From Nocardia nova (GTDB lineage: Bacteria > Actinomycetota > Actinomycetes > Mycobacteriales > Mycobacteriaceae), in contig NZ_PSZE01000017.1 of assembly GCF_002933465.1 (NCBI RefSeq), positions 62,001-126,000 on the forward strand: 64,000 bases of DNA, in the 5' to 3' direction. Made by a program: the position numbers and the translations under genes. Every line of letters begins with the position of its first letter. Positions within the stretch are counted from its first letter, which is position 1. Positions 50,369 through 57,883 of this stretch are shown here, one piece after another. Below the pieces are notes generated by a model. That model searched no databases. It had not been told where the DNA came from and saw nothing but the letters and a program-made list of their open reading frames with translations.

Positions 50369-50542
50369 ATGACATATGCGAGCACCGCGATGCGTCGTAG
50401 CACACGGCTCGTCACTCAGCTGCTGATCACCGCCATCGCCATCGCGGCCACGGTGCTGTTCACCTATGCCCTGCAGCACTCGGCGAGTACGGGCCCCACG
50501 TATTCCGGCCACACTTCCGCGCCCACGTCGACCACGCCCTAA
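50369..50542 (+). CDS. Small single-pass membrane protein
   Basis: 57 aa from ATG 50369 (weak site AGGG); in-frame starts upstream to 50255 are possible. MTYASTAMRRSTR is followed by one helix (LVTQLLITAIAIAATVLFTY) and a short Ser/Thr/Pro-rich outer tail ending PTSTTP. Positive residues before the helix predict an inside N-terminus. Not recognised. Convergent with glpD, stops 3 nt apart. Confidence 0.5.
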   Translation: MTYASTAMRRSTRLVTQLLITAIAIAATVLFTYALQHSASTGPTYSGHTSAPTSTTP

Positions 50543-50545
50543 CCG

Positions 50546-52294
50546 TTATCCCTGAGGAAGCGGCACCGGTTCCAGAATCTCCGGACGAGGTTCCGGCGCG
50601 GCGGCGCGCAAGGCGTCGGCCGAGACGTCGTCGGGCTGGGTCTGGGACCGGATCTCGGCGTCGACCCGGGCGTTGTACGTACCGACCTCGCGCCGGATCT
50701 GCTCCTCGTCCCAGCCCAGCACCGGCGCCACCAGCCGCGCCACCTCGTCGGCACATTCGGTGCCGCGGTGGGAGAACTCGATGGAGATCCGGGTGCGGCG
50801 GGCCAGGATGTCGTCCAGATGCAGCGCCCCCTCAGCGGCCGCAGCGTAGACCGCCTCCACCCGCAAGTAGCTGGGTGCGTCCGTAATCGGCTGCAGCAGT
50901 TCGGGTTTGCCCTCGGCCAGATCGAGTACGTCGGTGATCAAGGCTCCGTAGCGGTTGAGCAGATGTTCGATCCGGTAGGGGTGCACACCGTAGGTCTGTG
51001 CCAGCTGCGGCGTCTGGTTGAGCAGGGCGAAGTAACCGTCCGCGCCGAGCAGCGGCACCTTGTCGGTGATCGAGGACGACACCCGCTGCGGAATGTCGTG
51101 GGCGGCGATATCCACCGCGTCGTAGGCCATGACCCGGTAGGTGGTGTATTTACCGCCCGCGATGGCGACCAGGCCGGGCGCGATCTGCGCCACCGCGTGC
51201 TCGCGCGACAACTTGGACGTCTCGTCGCTCTCCCCGGCCAGCAGCGGACGCAGCCCCGCGTACACACCCTGGATGTCGTCGTGGGTGAGCGGGGTGACGA
51301 GCACCTCGTTGATCCGTTCGAGCAGATAGTCGATATCGGCCTTGGTGGCGGCCGGATGGGCCAGGTCAAGATTCCAGTCGGTGTCGGTGGTGCCGATGAT
51401 CCAGTGATTGCTGCCCCACGGAATCACGAACAGCACCGAGGTTTTAGTGCGCAGAATCAGCGCGGCGTCGCTGGCGATCCGATCGCGCGGGACCACGATG
51501 TGCACGCCTTTGGACGCGCGCACATGGAACCGGCCGCGAACATGCGACAGCGCCTGCAATTCGTCGGTCCACACGCCCGTCGCGTTGATGACGACGTGCC
51601 CACGGACCTCGGTGGTGCGCCCATTCTCGCTGTCGCGCACCTTCACTCCGACCACCCGGTCGGCCTCCCGCAGGAAGTTCACGACCTGGGTCGATGTGCG
51701 GATCACCGCACCGTAGTGGGCGGCGGTGCGGGCCACCGTCATGGTGTGGCGGGCGTCGTCGACCACGGTGTCGTAGTAGGTGACCCCGCCGATCAGCGCG
51801 TCCCGGCGCACCCCCGGCGCCAGGCGCAGCGCGCCCGACCGCGTCACATGGTGTTGTCCCGGAACGGATTTCGCACCACCCATGGTGTCGTAGAGCACGA
51901 GGCCCGAGGCGACGTAGGGCCGCTCCCAGCCGCGGTGGGTCAGCGGGTAGAGGAACCGCAGCGGTTTCACCAGATGTGGGGCCAGTGTCTTCAGGCTGAG
52001 CTCACGTTCCCGCAGCGCCTCCCGGACCAGCCCGAATTCCAGCTGCTCGAGGTAGCGCAGGCCGCCGTGGAACATCTTCGACGAACGGCTCGACGTGCCC
52101 GAGGCCAGATCGCGCGCCTCCACCAGGGCCACCTCCAGGCCCCGCGTGGCGGCATCGAGGGCGATGCCCGCGCCGACGACCCCGCCACCGACCACGATGA
52201 CGTCGAAATGCTTGGCGCCCAAGCTTTCCCAGCTGGCCTCCCGCTGCTCGGGCCCCAGTTCGCCGGTGTGCTGACCGTGTGATTTCTCGTTCAT
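50546..52294 (-). CDS. glpD: Glycerol-3-phosphate dehydrogenase, FAD-dependent
   Basis: 582 aa from ATG 52294 after GGAGGAAG. Oxidises sn-glycerol-3-phosphate to DHAP at the membrane. FAD-binding VIVVGGGVVGAGIALDAATR and SSRSSKMFHGGLRYLEQLEF. Substrate region GHVVINATGVWTDEL, IPWGSNHWIIGTTDTDW and VAIAGGKYTTYRVMAYD. A C-terminal helical domain follows. Corresponds to M. tuberculosis glpD2 (Rv3302c). Divergent from glpK, so glycerol uptake products go straight to it. Confidence 0.95.
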   Translation of the reverse strand: MNEKSHGQHTGELGPEQREASWESLGAKHFDVIVVGGGVVGAGIALDAATRGLEVALVEARDLASGTSSRSSKMFHGGLRYLEQLEFGLVREALRERELSLKTLAPHLVKPLRFLYPLTHRGWERPYVASGLVLYDTMGGAKSVPGQHHVTRSGALRLAPGVRRDALIGGVTYYDTVVDDARHTMTVARTAAHYGAVIRTSTQVVNFLREADRVVGVKVRDSENGRTTEVRGHVVINATGVWTDELQALSHVRGRFHVRASKGVHIVVPRDRIASDAALILRTKTSVLFVIPWGSNHWIIGTTDTDWNLDLAHPAATKADIDYLLERINEVLVTPLTHDDIQGVYAGLRPLLAGESDETSKLSREHAVAQIAPGLVAIAGGKYTTYRVMAYDAVDIAAHDIPQRVSSSITDKVPLLGADGYFALLNQTPQLAQTYGVHPYRIEHLLNRYGALITDVLDLAEGKPELLQPITDAPSYLRVEAVYAAAAEGALHLDDILARRTRISIEFSHRGTECADEVARLVAPVLGWDEEQIRREVGTYNARVDAEIRSQTQPDDVSADALRAAAPEPRPEILEPVPLPQG

Positions 52295-52336
52295 CGCTCG
52301 ACTTCCTCCGCACTGGTTCGGTGGGATCGTCCTGCG

Positions 52337-52350
52337 TTACCCGTCGGTAA
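52337..52350. promoter_or_regulatory. Palindrome between glpD and glpK
   Basis: TTACC-CGTC-GGTAA, inside the 134-bp divergent promoter region, 43 nt from the glpD start and 79 nt from glpK. Similar short TetR/GntR-type palindromes act as operators; the regulator is not identifiable here. Confidence 0.45.
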
Positions 52351-52428
52351 TCGCTACTACCCTAGTCCACCGCCGGGCCCCGCGGCGATGTGATGCGCGG
52401 CGCGTGCGAGGTTTAGTAGCCTGCACGG

Positions 52429-53928
52429 ATGCGACGCTTCGTGGCCGCCATCGATCAGGGAACAACCTCGAGCCGGTGCATCGTGTTCGACCGCTCCGGC
52501 CGCATCGCCGGCCTCGGGCAGCGCGAGCACGAGCAGTTGTTCCCACGGCCGGGCTGGGTCGAGCACGATGCCGAAACCATCTGGCGCAATACCGAATTCG
52601 TGATCGGCGCCGCCCTGCAGGACGCCGGGGTCGGCGCCGGGGACATCGCCGCGGTCGGCGTCACCAACCAGCGCGAAACCACCCTGGTCTGGGAGCGTGC
52701 CACCGGGAAACCGGTGGCCAACGCCATCGTCTGGCAGGACACCCGCACCACGGCGCTGTGCGACGAGCTGGCCGGCGACGTCGGCCCCGCGCGCTACGCC
52801 GACCGGACCGGACTGCCGCTGAGCACGTATTTCGCCGGCCCCAAGCTGCGCTGGATTCTCGACAACGTCGAGGGGGTGCGCGCCCGCGCGGAGGCGGGGG
52901 ATTTGTGCTTCGGCACCATGGACAGCTGGATCCTGTGGAAGCTGACCGGCCGCCATCTCACCGACGTCACCAACGCCTCCCGCACGATGCTGATGAATCT
53001 CGAGACGTTGCAATGGGATTCGCAGATCTGCGCGGAGTTCGACATCCCCGTCTCGATGCTGCCGCAGATCCACAGCTCCTCGGAGGTGTACGCCGAGATC
53101 TCCGCCGGACCGCTCGCCGGGGTTCCGGTGGCCGGCATCCTGGGCGATCAGCAGGCCGCGACCTTCGGGCAGGCGTGCCTGTCACCGGGCGAGGCGAAGA
53201 ACACCTACGGAACCGGCAATTTCATGCTGCTCAACACCGGTACCACGCCGGTATTCAGCACGCACGGCCTGTTGACCACGGTGTGTTATCGGCTCGGCGA
53301 CCAGCCTGCGGTGTACGCGCTGGAGGGTTCCATCGCGGTGACCGGCTCCCTGGTGCAGTGGTTGCGTGACAACCTCGGCATCGTCGAATCCGCGGCCGAG
53401 ATCGAACCGCTGGCCCGCAGTGTCGACGACAACGGCGGCACCTATATCGTTCCCGCCTTCTCGGGTCTGTTCGCGCCGCGGTGGCGGCCGGACGCGCGCG
53501 GCGTGATCAGCGGACTCACCCGCTTCGTCACGAAGGCGCATCTGGCCCGAGCGGTATTGGAGGCCACCGCGTTTCAGACGCGCGAGGTGATCGACGCGAT
53601 GCGCGCCGACGCCGAGGCGGAGAACCTCGGCGTCGAATTGACCACTCTCAAGGTCGACGGCGGCATGGTGGCCAACGAACTGCTCATGCAATTCCAGGCC
53701 GACATTCTGGATGTGCCGGTGGTGCGGCCGGTGATCACCGAGACGACCGCACTCGGCGCCGCCTACGCGGCCGGACTGGCCGTCGGTTACTGGTCCGGAA
53801 CCGACGACATCCGCGCCAACTGGTCCGAGGACAAGGTATGGCAGCCGACCATGTCCGACGCGGACCGCGACCGCCTCTACGCCGAGTGGAACAAGGCCGT
53901 CGAACGCACCTACGGGTGGGCGCAGTAA
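52429..53928 (+). CDS. glpK: Glycerol kinase
   Basis: 499 aa from ATG 52429. Phosphorylates glycerol. FGGY-family motifs: VAAIDQGTTSSRCIVFDRSG, VTNQRETTLVWERATGKPV, IVWQDTRTT, CFGTMDSWILWKLTGRHLTD, YGTGNFMLLNTG, PAFSGLFAPRWRPDARGVI, and LKVDGGMVANELLMQFQADI. Divergent from glpD, giving a compact glycerol catabolic locus. No glpF facilitator is in the window. Confidence 0.96.
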   Translation: MRRFVAAIDQGTTSSRCIVFDRSGRIAGLGQREHEQLFPRPGWVEHDAETIWRNTEFVIGAALQDAGVGAGDIAAVGVTNQRETTLVWERATGKPVANAIVWQDTRTTALCDELAGDVGPARYADRTGLPLSTYFAGPKLRWILDNVEGVRARAEAGDLCFGTMDSWILWKLTGRHLTDVTNASRTMLMNLETLQWDSQICAEFDIPVSMLPQIHSSSEVYAEISAGPLAGVPVAGILGDQQAATFGQACLSPGEAKNTYGTGNFMLLNTGTTPVFSTHGLLTTVCYRLGDQPAVYALEGSIAVTGSLVQWLRDNLGIVESAAEIEPLARSVDDNGGTYIVPAFSGLFAPRWRPDARGVISGLTRFVTKAHLARAVLEATAFQTREVIDAMRADAEAENLGVELTTLKVDGGMVANELLMQFQADILDVPVVRPVITETTALGAAYAAGLAVGYWSGTDDIRANWSEDKVWQPTMSDADRDRLYAEWNKAVERTYGWAQ

Positions 53929-53938
53929 CTGCTGTGCG

Positions 53939-55123
53939 CTACGCCGCCGCGTCGACCGCGCGGCCCAGCCGGTCGACCGCATCGGTGAGCACGGCCCCAT
54001 CCGACGTGGTGAAACACAGGCGCATCGAGCCGCGGTAGGGCTGCGAGACCGCGAACGCGGAGCCCGGGACGTAGGCCACGCCGTGGTCGATCGCGCGTGG
54101 CAGTAGTTCGACGGTGTCGGTGCCGTCGGTGAAGTCGAGCCACACGAACATGCCGCCGGCGGCGTCGGTGCTCACCACCCGGTCGCCGAAACGGGTGCGA
54201 ACCGCGTTCACCAGGGCGGTGGCACGCTCGCCGTAGATGCCGCGCACCTTGTCCAGGTGGGCGCCCAGCCACGGCTCGTCGGCCAGCAGGTCCGCGGCGA
54301 TCTGCTGGGTGAGCGCCGAACCGCAGAGGTCGGCGCCCTGCTTCAGCAGTTCCACGCCGCGGCACACCACATTCGGGGCGATCATCCAGCCCACCCGCAG
54401 TGTCGGCGCCAGGATCTTCGAGGCGCTCGACAGCCGGATCACGTTGGGCGAGTAGGCGGCGACAGCCCGCGGTGCGGGGCGATCGAACCACAGCTCGCCG
54501 TACGGATCGTCCTCGACCACCCAGAAGCCGTACCGTTCGGCCAGCGCCGCCAGTTCGCGCCGGCGCTGCGGGCTCAGCGTCACCCCGCGCGGATTGTGGA
54601 AATTGCTCACCGTGTGCACCAGCGCCGGACGCTCGCCGCGCTCGAGCAGCTCGGCCAGCGCGTCGACACGCATACCGTCGGAATCCAGCGGAATCGCCAC
54701 GATCCGCGCCCCTGCCGCGCGGAACACCTGCAAGGCACCCACATAGGCCGGATCCTCGACCACCACGAGAGCGCCCGGATCCAGCAGAACCTCCCCCAGC
54801 AGCGAGAGGGCCTGCTGCGAGCCGTGCGTGACGAAGATCTCCTCCACCGGCACCGGCCGGCCGAGCCGCACCGACTCCCGCGAGGCGAGCACCTCACGCA
54901 GCGGCCCCCAACCTGCGGATTCGGTGTACTGCAATCGGGACGGGTCGGCCAGCGCCGACTCCGCGGCGCGGGCGATGGCATCGCGCGGCATCAGCTGTTC
55001 GTCGGGCAGGCCCCCGGCCAGACTGACGATATCCGGCCGGGAGGTCAGCTTGAGCAGATCCCGGATCGCCGAACTCTGCAGACCGTCCAGCCGACTGGAC
55101 AGGGGGGGAATATGCGGCGACAT
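53939..55123 (-). CDS. Class I/II PLP-dependent aminotransferase (LysN/2-aminoadipate type)
   Basis: 394 aa from ATG 55123 after GGAGGTC. IVSLAGGLPDEQLMPRDAIA at the N-terminus, TESAGWGPLREVL, VTHGSQQALSLLGEVLLDPG, TVSNFHNPRGVTLSPQRRRE, VVEDDPYGELWFD, and PLP Lys in LSSASKILAPTLRVGWM. This is the MocR-core/LysN-like branch without the GntR DNA-binding domain. 2-aminoadipate is one known substrate of the branch, interesting because Lat and Pcd make it in this window; aromatic or branched amino acids are equally possible. Confidence 0.87.
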   Translation of the reverse strand: MSPHIPPLSSRLDGLQSSAIRDLLKLTSRPDIVSLAGGLPDEQLMPRDAIARAAESALADPSRLQYTESAGWGPLREVLASRESVRLGRPVPVEEIFVTHGSQQALSLLGEVLLDPGALVVVEDPAYVGALQVFRAAGARIVAIPLDSDGMRVDALAELLERGERPALVHTVSNFHNPRGVTLSPQRRRELAALAERYGFWVVEDDPYGELWFDRPAPRAVAAYSPNVIRLSSASKILAPTLRVGWMIAPNVVCRGVELLKQGADLCGSALTQQIAADLLADEPWLGAHLDKVRGIYGERATALVNAVRTRFGDRVVSTDAAGGMFVWLDFTDGTDTVELLPRAIDHGVAYVPGSAFAVSQPYRGSMRLCFTTSDGAVLTDAVDRLGRAVDAAA

Positions 55124-55207
55124 GGAGACCTCCGAACGAAAGGGTGATACCTCCACTTTCGCACAATGGCATCCACAATATGAACTCAGATTCTCATATC
55201 GTGAGAT

Positions 55208-56302
55208 TCAGAACGACTGGATCAGCTGGATGAGGTTCCGGCCTCCTTGATTCACGGTCGTGATGACCTCCAGATACAGCGACTTCGTACCGTCGGGGTG
55301 GAACTCCGAGACCTCGACGTTGAACTGGTTGGGCGCGGTCGTCGCGATCCGCAGGCAGTACGTCGTGCCCTTCGGGATGTGCTCGTCGATGGTCTTCTGC
55401 AGGTCCGGCGGGGCCTGCACATTCGCACCAGGAGCGATGAAGGTGTGCGCCTTCTCGGCATTGCGATCGGTGTAATACGCGTGCTGGTAGCCGAAGATGG
55501 CGTTCGCACCGCTCGAGGTGTCGCCGGGCCCGTTGCCGTAGACCAGATTGCCCTCGGTGCGGGCCCGGCAGCCGGTGTCGTCGGTCGCGTTGGTCGCACT
55601 ACCGGCCTGCGCATTGTCGGACTTGTCGCCACCACCGCTCGTGGCGAAGACGACGACCACGATCAACGCCACGATCAGCACGACCGCCGCGCCGATGCCG
55701 CCGATCAGCACCGTCTTGTTGCGGCCGGTCTCGACGGGTTCCGGCCCGGGCACCGGTCGCGACGGCGCCAGCTTCTTGGCCAGCTCGTCGTCGTCCCACA
55801 GCGAACCCGTGGTTTCCCGCGGCGGGGTGGGCGGGAAACCGGAATCGTCTGCGCGCCACCAGGTTCCGCGGTCCGCGTCGGCGCCGCCGGCGTCCGGGTA
55901 GCGCACCGTCTCCGGGGCGCGTGCTGCGTCGGTGCCGTGCGACGGCTCGGGGATGCGGCGGGTTTCGGGCGCGGGCGTCCCCATGGTTTCGGGCGCGGGC
56001 GTCCCCATGGTTTCCGGCGCGGGCGGCGCCTCCGGTGCCGGGTGGCGAACGGTTTCCGGCGCCGCGGCCGAATCCGGCGCACGGTACTGCGCGGGCGGCG
56101 GCGGGACGGACGGCGTCGCGGGAGCGTCGGCGGGCTGCCAGCCCAATGTGGGACGATCTGGTTCCCCGACCGGCGCCCAGCCGACAGCACCGGTTTCACC
56201 TGCCGGCGGCCCGAAATCGTTCAGCGGTGGTCCGAATCCGGAAACCGGCGGGCCGAATTCCGACTCGCCTTCGTCCCGGCCCTGATCGTCGCCGGAGGCC
56301 AT
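55208..56302 (-). CDS. Membrane-anchored protein with long proline-rich N-terminus and extracellular Cys domain
   Basis: 364 aa from ATG 56302. Residues 1-195 are Pro/Glu/Ala-rich and intracellular, with PETMGTPA repeats. One helix follows (about KTVLIGGIGAAVVLIVALIV), then an outer domain of about 125 residues: DDTGCRARTEGNLVYGNGPG, SGANAIFGYQHAYYTDRNAE, KGTTYCLRIATT. Two Cys may form a disulfide. I recognise the outer domain as a family widespread in Nocardia-type genomes without assigned function. Downstream of the secreted repeat protein on the same strand, behind a strong hairpin. Confidence 0.75.
   Translation of the reverse strand: MASGDDQGRDEGESEFGPPVSGFGPPLNDFGPPAGETGAVGWAPVGEPDRPTLGWQPADAPATPSVPPPPAQYRAPDSAAAPETVRHPAPEAPPAPETMGTPAPETMGTPAPETRRIPEPSHGTDAARAPETVRYPDAGGADADRGTWWRADDSGFPPTPPRETTGSLWDDDELAKKLAPSRPVPGPEPVETGRNKTVLIGGIGAAVVLIVALIVVVVFATSGGGDKSDNAQAGSATNATDDTGCRARTEGNLVYGNGPGDTSSGANAIFGYQHAYYTDRNAEKAHTFIAPGANVQAPPDLQKTIDEHIPKGTTYCLRIATTAPNQFNVEVSEFHPDGTKSLYLEVITTVNQGGRNLIQLIQSF
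55961..56032. repeat. 24-bp coding tandem repeat
   Basis: Two identical 24-bp units (GGTTTCGGGCGCGGGCGTCC + CCAT) at 55961-56008, then a diverged third to 56032. They encode PETMGTPA on the minus strand. Confidence 0.85.
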
Positions 56303-56326
56303 CACCCGTTCCTTCCCCGAGACACA

Positions 56327-56360
56327 CGCGTGGGGCGGTCGCGAACGACCGCCCCACGCG
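56327..56360 (-). terminator. Perfect 15-bp hairpin after the secreted-protein gene
   Basis: CGCGTGGGGCGGTCG, loop CGAA, CGACCGCCCCACGCG. It lies 27 nt past the stop of the secreted protein gene and 25 nt before the start of the membrane-anchored protein gene. No T-run follows. It may be a terminator or an attenuating barrier between the two genes. Confidence 0.75.
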
Positions 56361-56386
56361 CCGATTCAGTCTGTATCAGTACCGGA

Positions 56387-57565
56387 TCAGTACTGGACCG
56401 TGCCACCCCACTGTGTGGTCGCACCAGCGACATTCACCGTTTGCGGAGCGATATCACCCTGCGGGAGTCTACCAATCTGAGCGGCCGCATCCAGTGCCGC
56501 TGCGCCACCCGGCTGCTGCTTGATCCAGCCCTCGACGGCCGCCTTGGCCGCATTGGCCTGAGTGGTGTCGACGTAGTTCTCGGACTTCAGATCGTCGAAG
56601 CCGGTGGCGTGGGTGTACGAGGTGATCTTGACCTTGTTCGCCTCGACGAACTCCACCGACACACCCGCGTCGCCCACCCCGTTGGGAGTGCTGTAGCCGA
56701 CCGTGCCGACATACCCGTCGAGGTTGCTGAAGTGGTGGGTGTTGGCAACGTAGCCCGGCAGCAGCCCGCCGCCGTCGACGTTGGCGCCGACCTCGGTGTG
56801 CGGGCCGTTCATCTGCACGACCGGTGCGGCCGGCGCGGACTGCAGGCTCGGAGAGGTCCACTGCGCCTGCTGCGCGGGGGCCGAGTTGCCCTGCTGGCTA
56901 CGCAGCGTGTCCGCGCTGCCGTCGTGCGACTGCGGCTTGTTCGGTGTGCCCACGGTCTGGTCCGGCGACTGCTGACCCGGCTTCAACTGGTCTGCCTGAC
57001 CGTTCGGGGTGGGCTGGTCCGGAACGACGGCCGGCTGCACCTGGCTGCCCTGCCCCGGCACCGGCAGCGGCGCGACACGCGGGGTGGTCACACCCGGCTG
57101 GGTCGGCGAGGCCAGGCTCTGGTCCGGCTTGGGCGCGTTCTGGTTCGGGGTGGTGACGCCCGGCTGCGGGGTGGTGACGCCCGGCTGGTTCGGCGTGGTG
57201 ACACCCGGCTGATTGGGGGTGGTGACGCCCGGCTGCGGATTGCCGTTGCGCTGGGGCCCGTTCTGCTGGGTCCCGTTCTGCTGGTTGTTGTTCTGCTGCG
57301 GCCCGTTCTGCTGAGTGCCGTTCTGGTGCGGGGCGTTCTCCTGCGTGCCCGGCGCGTCCTGGCTCTGGCCGTTGTTGTTGTCCTGCGCGGGGGCCTCGTT
57401 GGCGGCGCCCGGCTGCGCCGGAGTGGTCGGCACGCTCGGCTGATCGGCCGGCGCGGCACTCGCCGTACCCGACGCGAGGATGGTTGCCACGGCGGCCGCG
57501 GTGGCCAGCGGCAACGACGTCGTGGCCATCGCACGCTGCGCCCGACTCGGCTTACGATGTTTCAC
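56387..57565 (-). CDS. Secreted, repeat-rich protein of unknown function
   Basis: 392 aa from ATG 57565. Sec signal peptide: positive KHRKPSRAQR, hydrophobic LPLATAAAVATILASG, cleavage likely after TASA (residue 38). Residues 81-140 are low-complexity: QNGTQQNGPQQN-type, then PGVTTPNQ repeats. Gln/Pro-rich sequence continues to about 245. The last 145 residues look globular (GANVDGGGLLPGYVANTHHF, FVEANKVKITSYTHATGFDD). A stalk-plus-head design suggests an exported cell-envelope protein. No LPxTG or lipobox. Not matched to a family. Confidence 0.78.
   Translation of the reverse strand: MKHRKPSRAQRAMATTSLPLATAAAVATILASGTASAAPADQPSVPTTPAQPGAANEAPAQDNNNGQSQDAPGTQENAPHQNGTQQNGPQQNNNQQNGTQQNGPQRNGNPQPGVTTPNQPGVTTPNQPGVTTPQPGVTTPNQNAPKPDQSLASPTQPGVTTPRVAPLPVPGQGSQVQPAVVPDQPTPNGQADQLKPGQQSPDQTVGTPNKPQSHDGSADTLRSQQGNSAPAQQAQWTSPSLQSAPAAPVVQMNGPHTEVGANVDGGGLLPGYVANTHHFSNLDGYVGTVGYSTPNGVGDAGVSVEFVEANKVKITSYTHATGFDDLKSENYVDTTQANAAKAAVEGWIKQQPGGAAALDAAAQIGRLPQGDIAPQTVNVAGATTQWGGTVQY
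57146..57325. repeat. Coding low-complexity repeats in the secreted protein
   Basis: Encodes residues 81-140 on the minus strand: first NGTQQNGPQQN-type repeats, then four PGVTTP units spaced 7-8 residues apart. DNA copies of the GTGGTGACGCCCGGCTG type are near-identical, so slippage is likely. Confidence 0.8.
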
Positions 57566-57883
57566 TGTCTCGCAATCCCTTTCCCGAGCTCGGCCACTGC
57601 CACCGACCGACGAACGCCGTCCGATGGGGCCGTCTCCATTCGTCCCTCATCGATGTCCGGCCCGCACCCTGCTGCGGTCCGCGGGCCGCTCACGGATCCC
57701 CGGCCCGGGAAAGATTGCATTCCCCCCGCACGTGAACCTGCCAACCGCCCACCACTGACATCTCTGCCGGAAGTGAACCACACGAACAAGTTTCAGGCAA
57801 GCGGTGCTACCCGACTGCGGGAAGCCGCACCCGGTCCGGCAAAACGTCAAGCGGGGCAGCACATTTGAAACGGCCGCCGCCCA
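57566..57883. other. Long leader/promoter region of the secreted-protein gene
   Basis: 318 nt between the lpdA stop and the secreted-protein start (both minus strand). There is no credible gene. Several GC-rich inverted segments lie near 57660-57720 (for example CCGCGGGCCGC), and GTTCAC-type repeats lie towards 57770. It could hold a structured leader, but I cannot assign a riboswitch class. Confidence 0.5.

Noticed and set aside
55247..57868. An 873-codon open frame on the plus strand antisense to the membrane-anchored and secreted protein genes
   Set aside because: It is a GC-driven mirror frame: Arg/Gly/Val-rich with no domain. The minus-strand frames have a signal peptide, transmembrane helix and ribosome-binding sites.
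57566..57883. Leader region as a c-di-AMP (ydaO) riboswitch
   Set aside because: I could not align the conserved core by eye, so only a structured leader is suggested.
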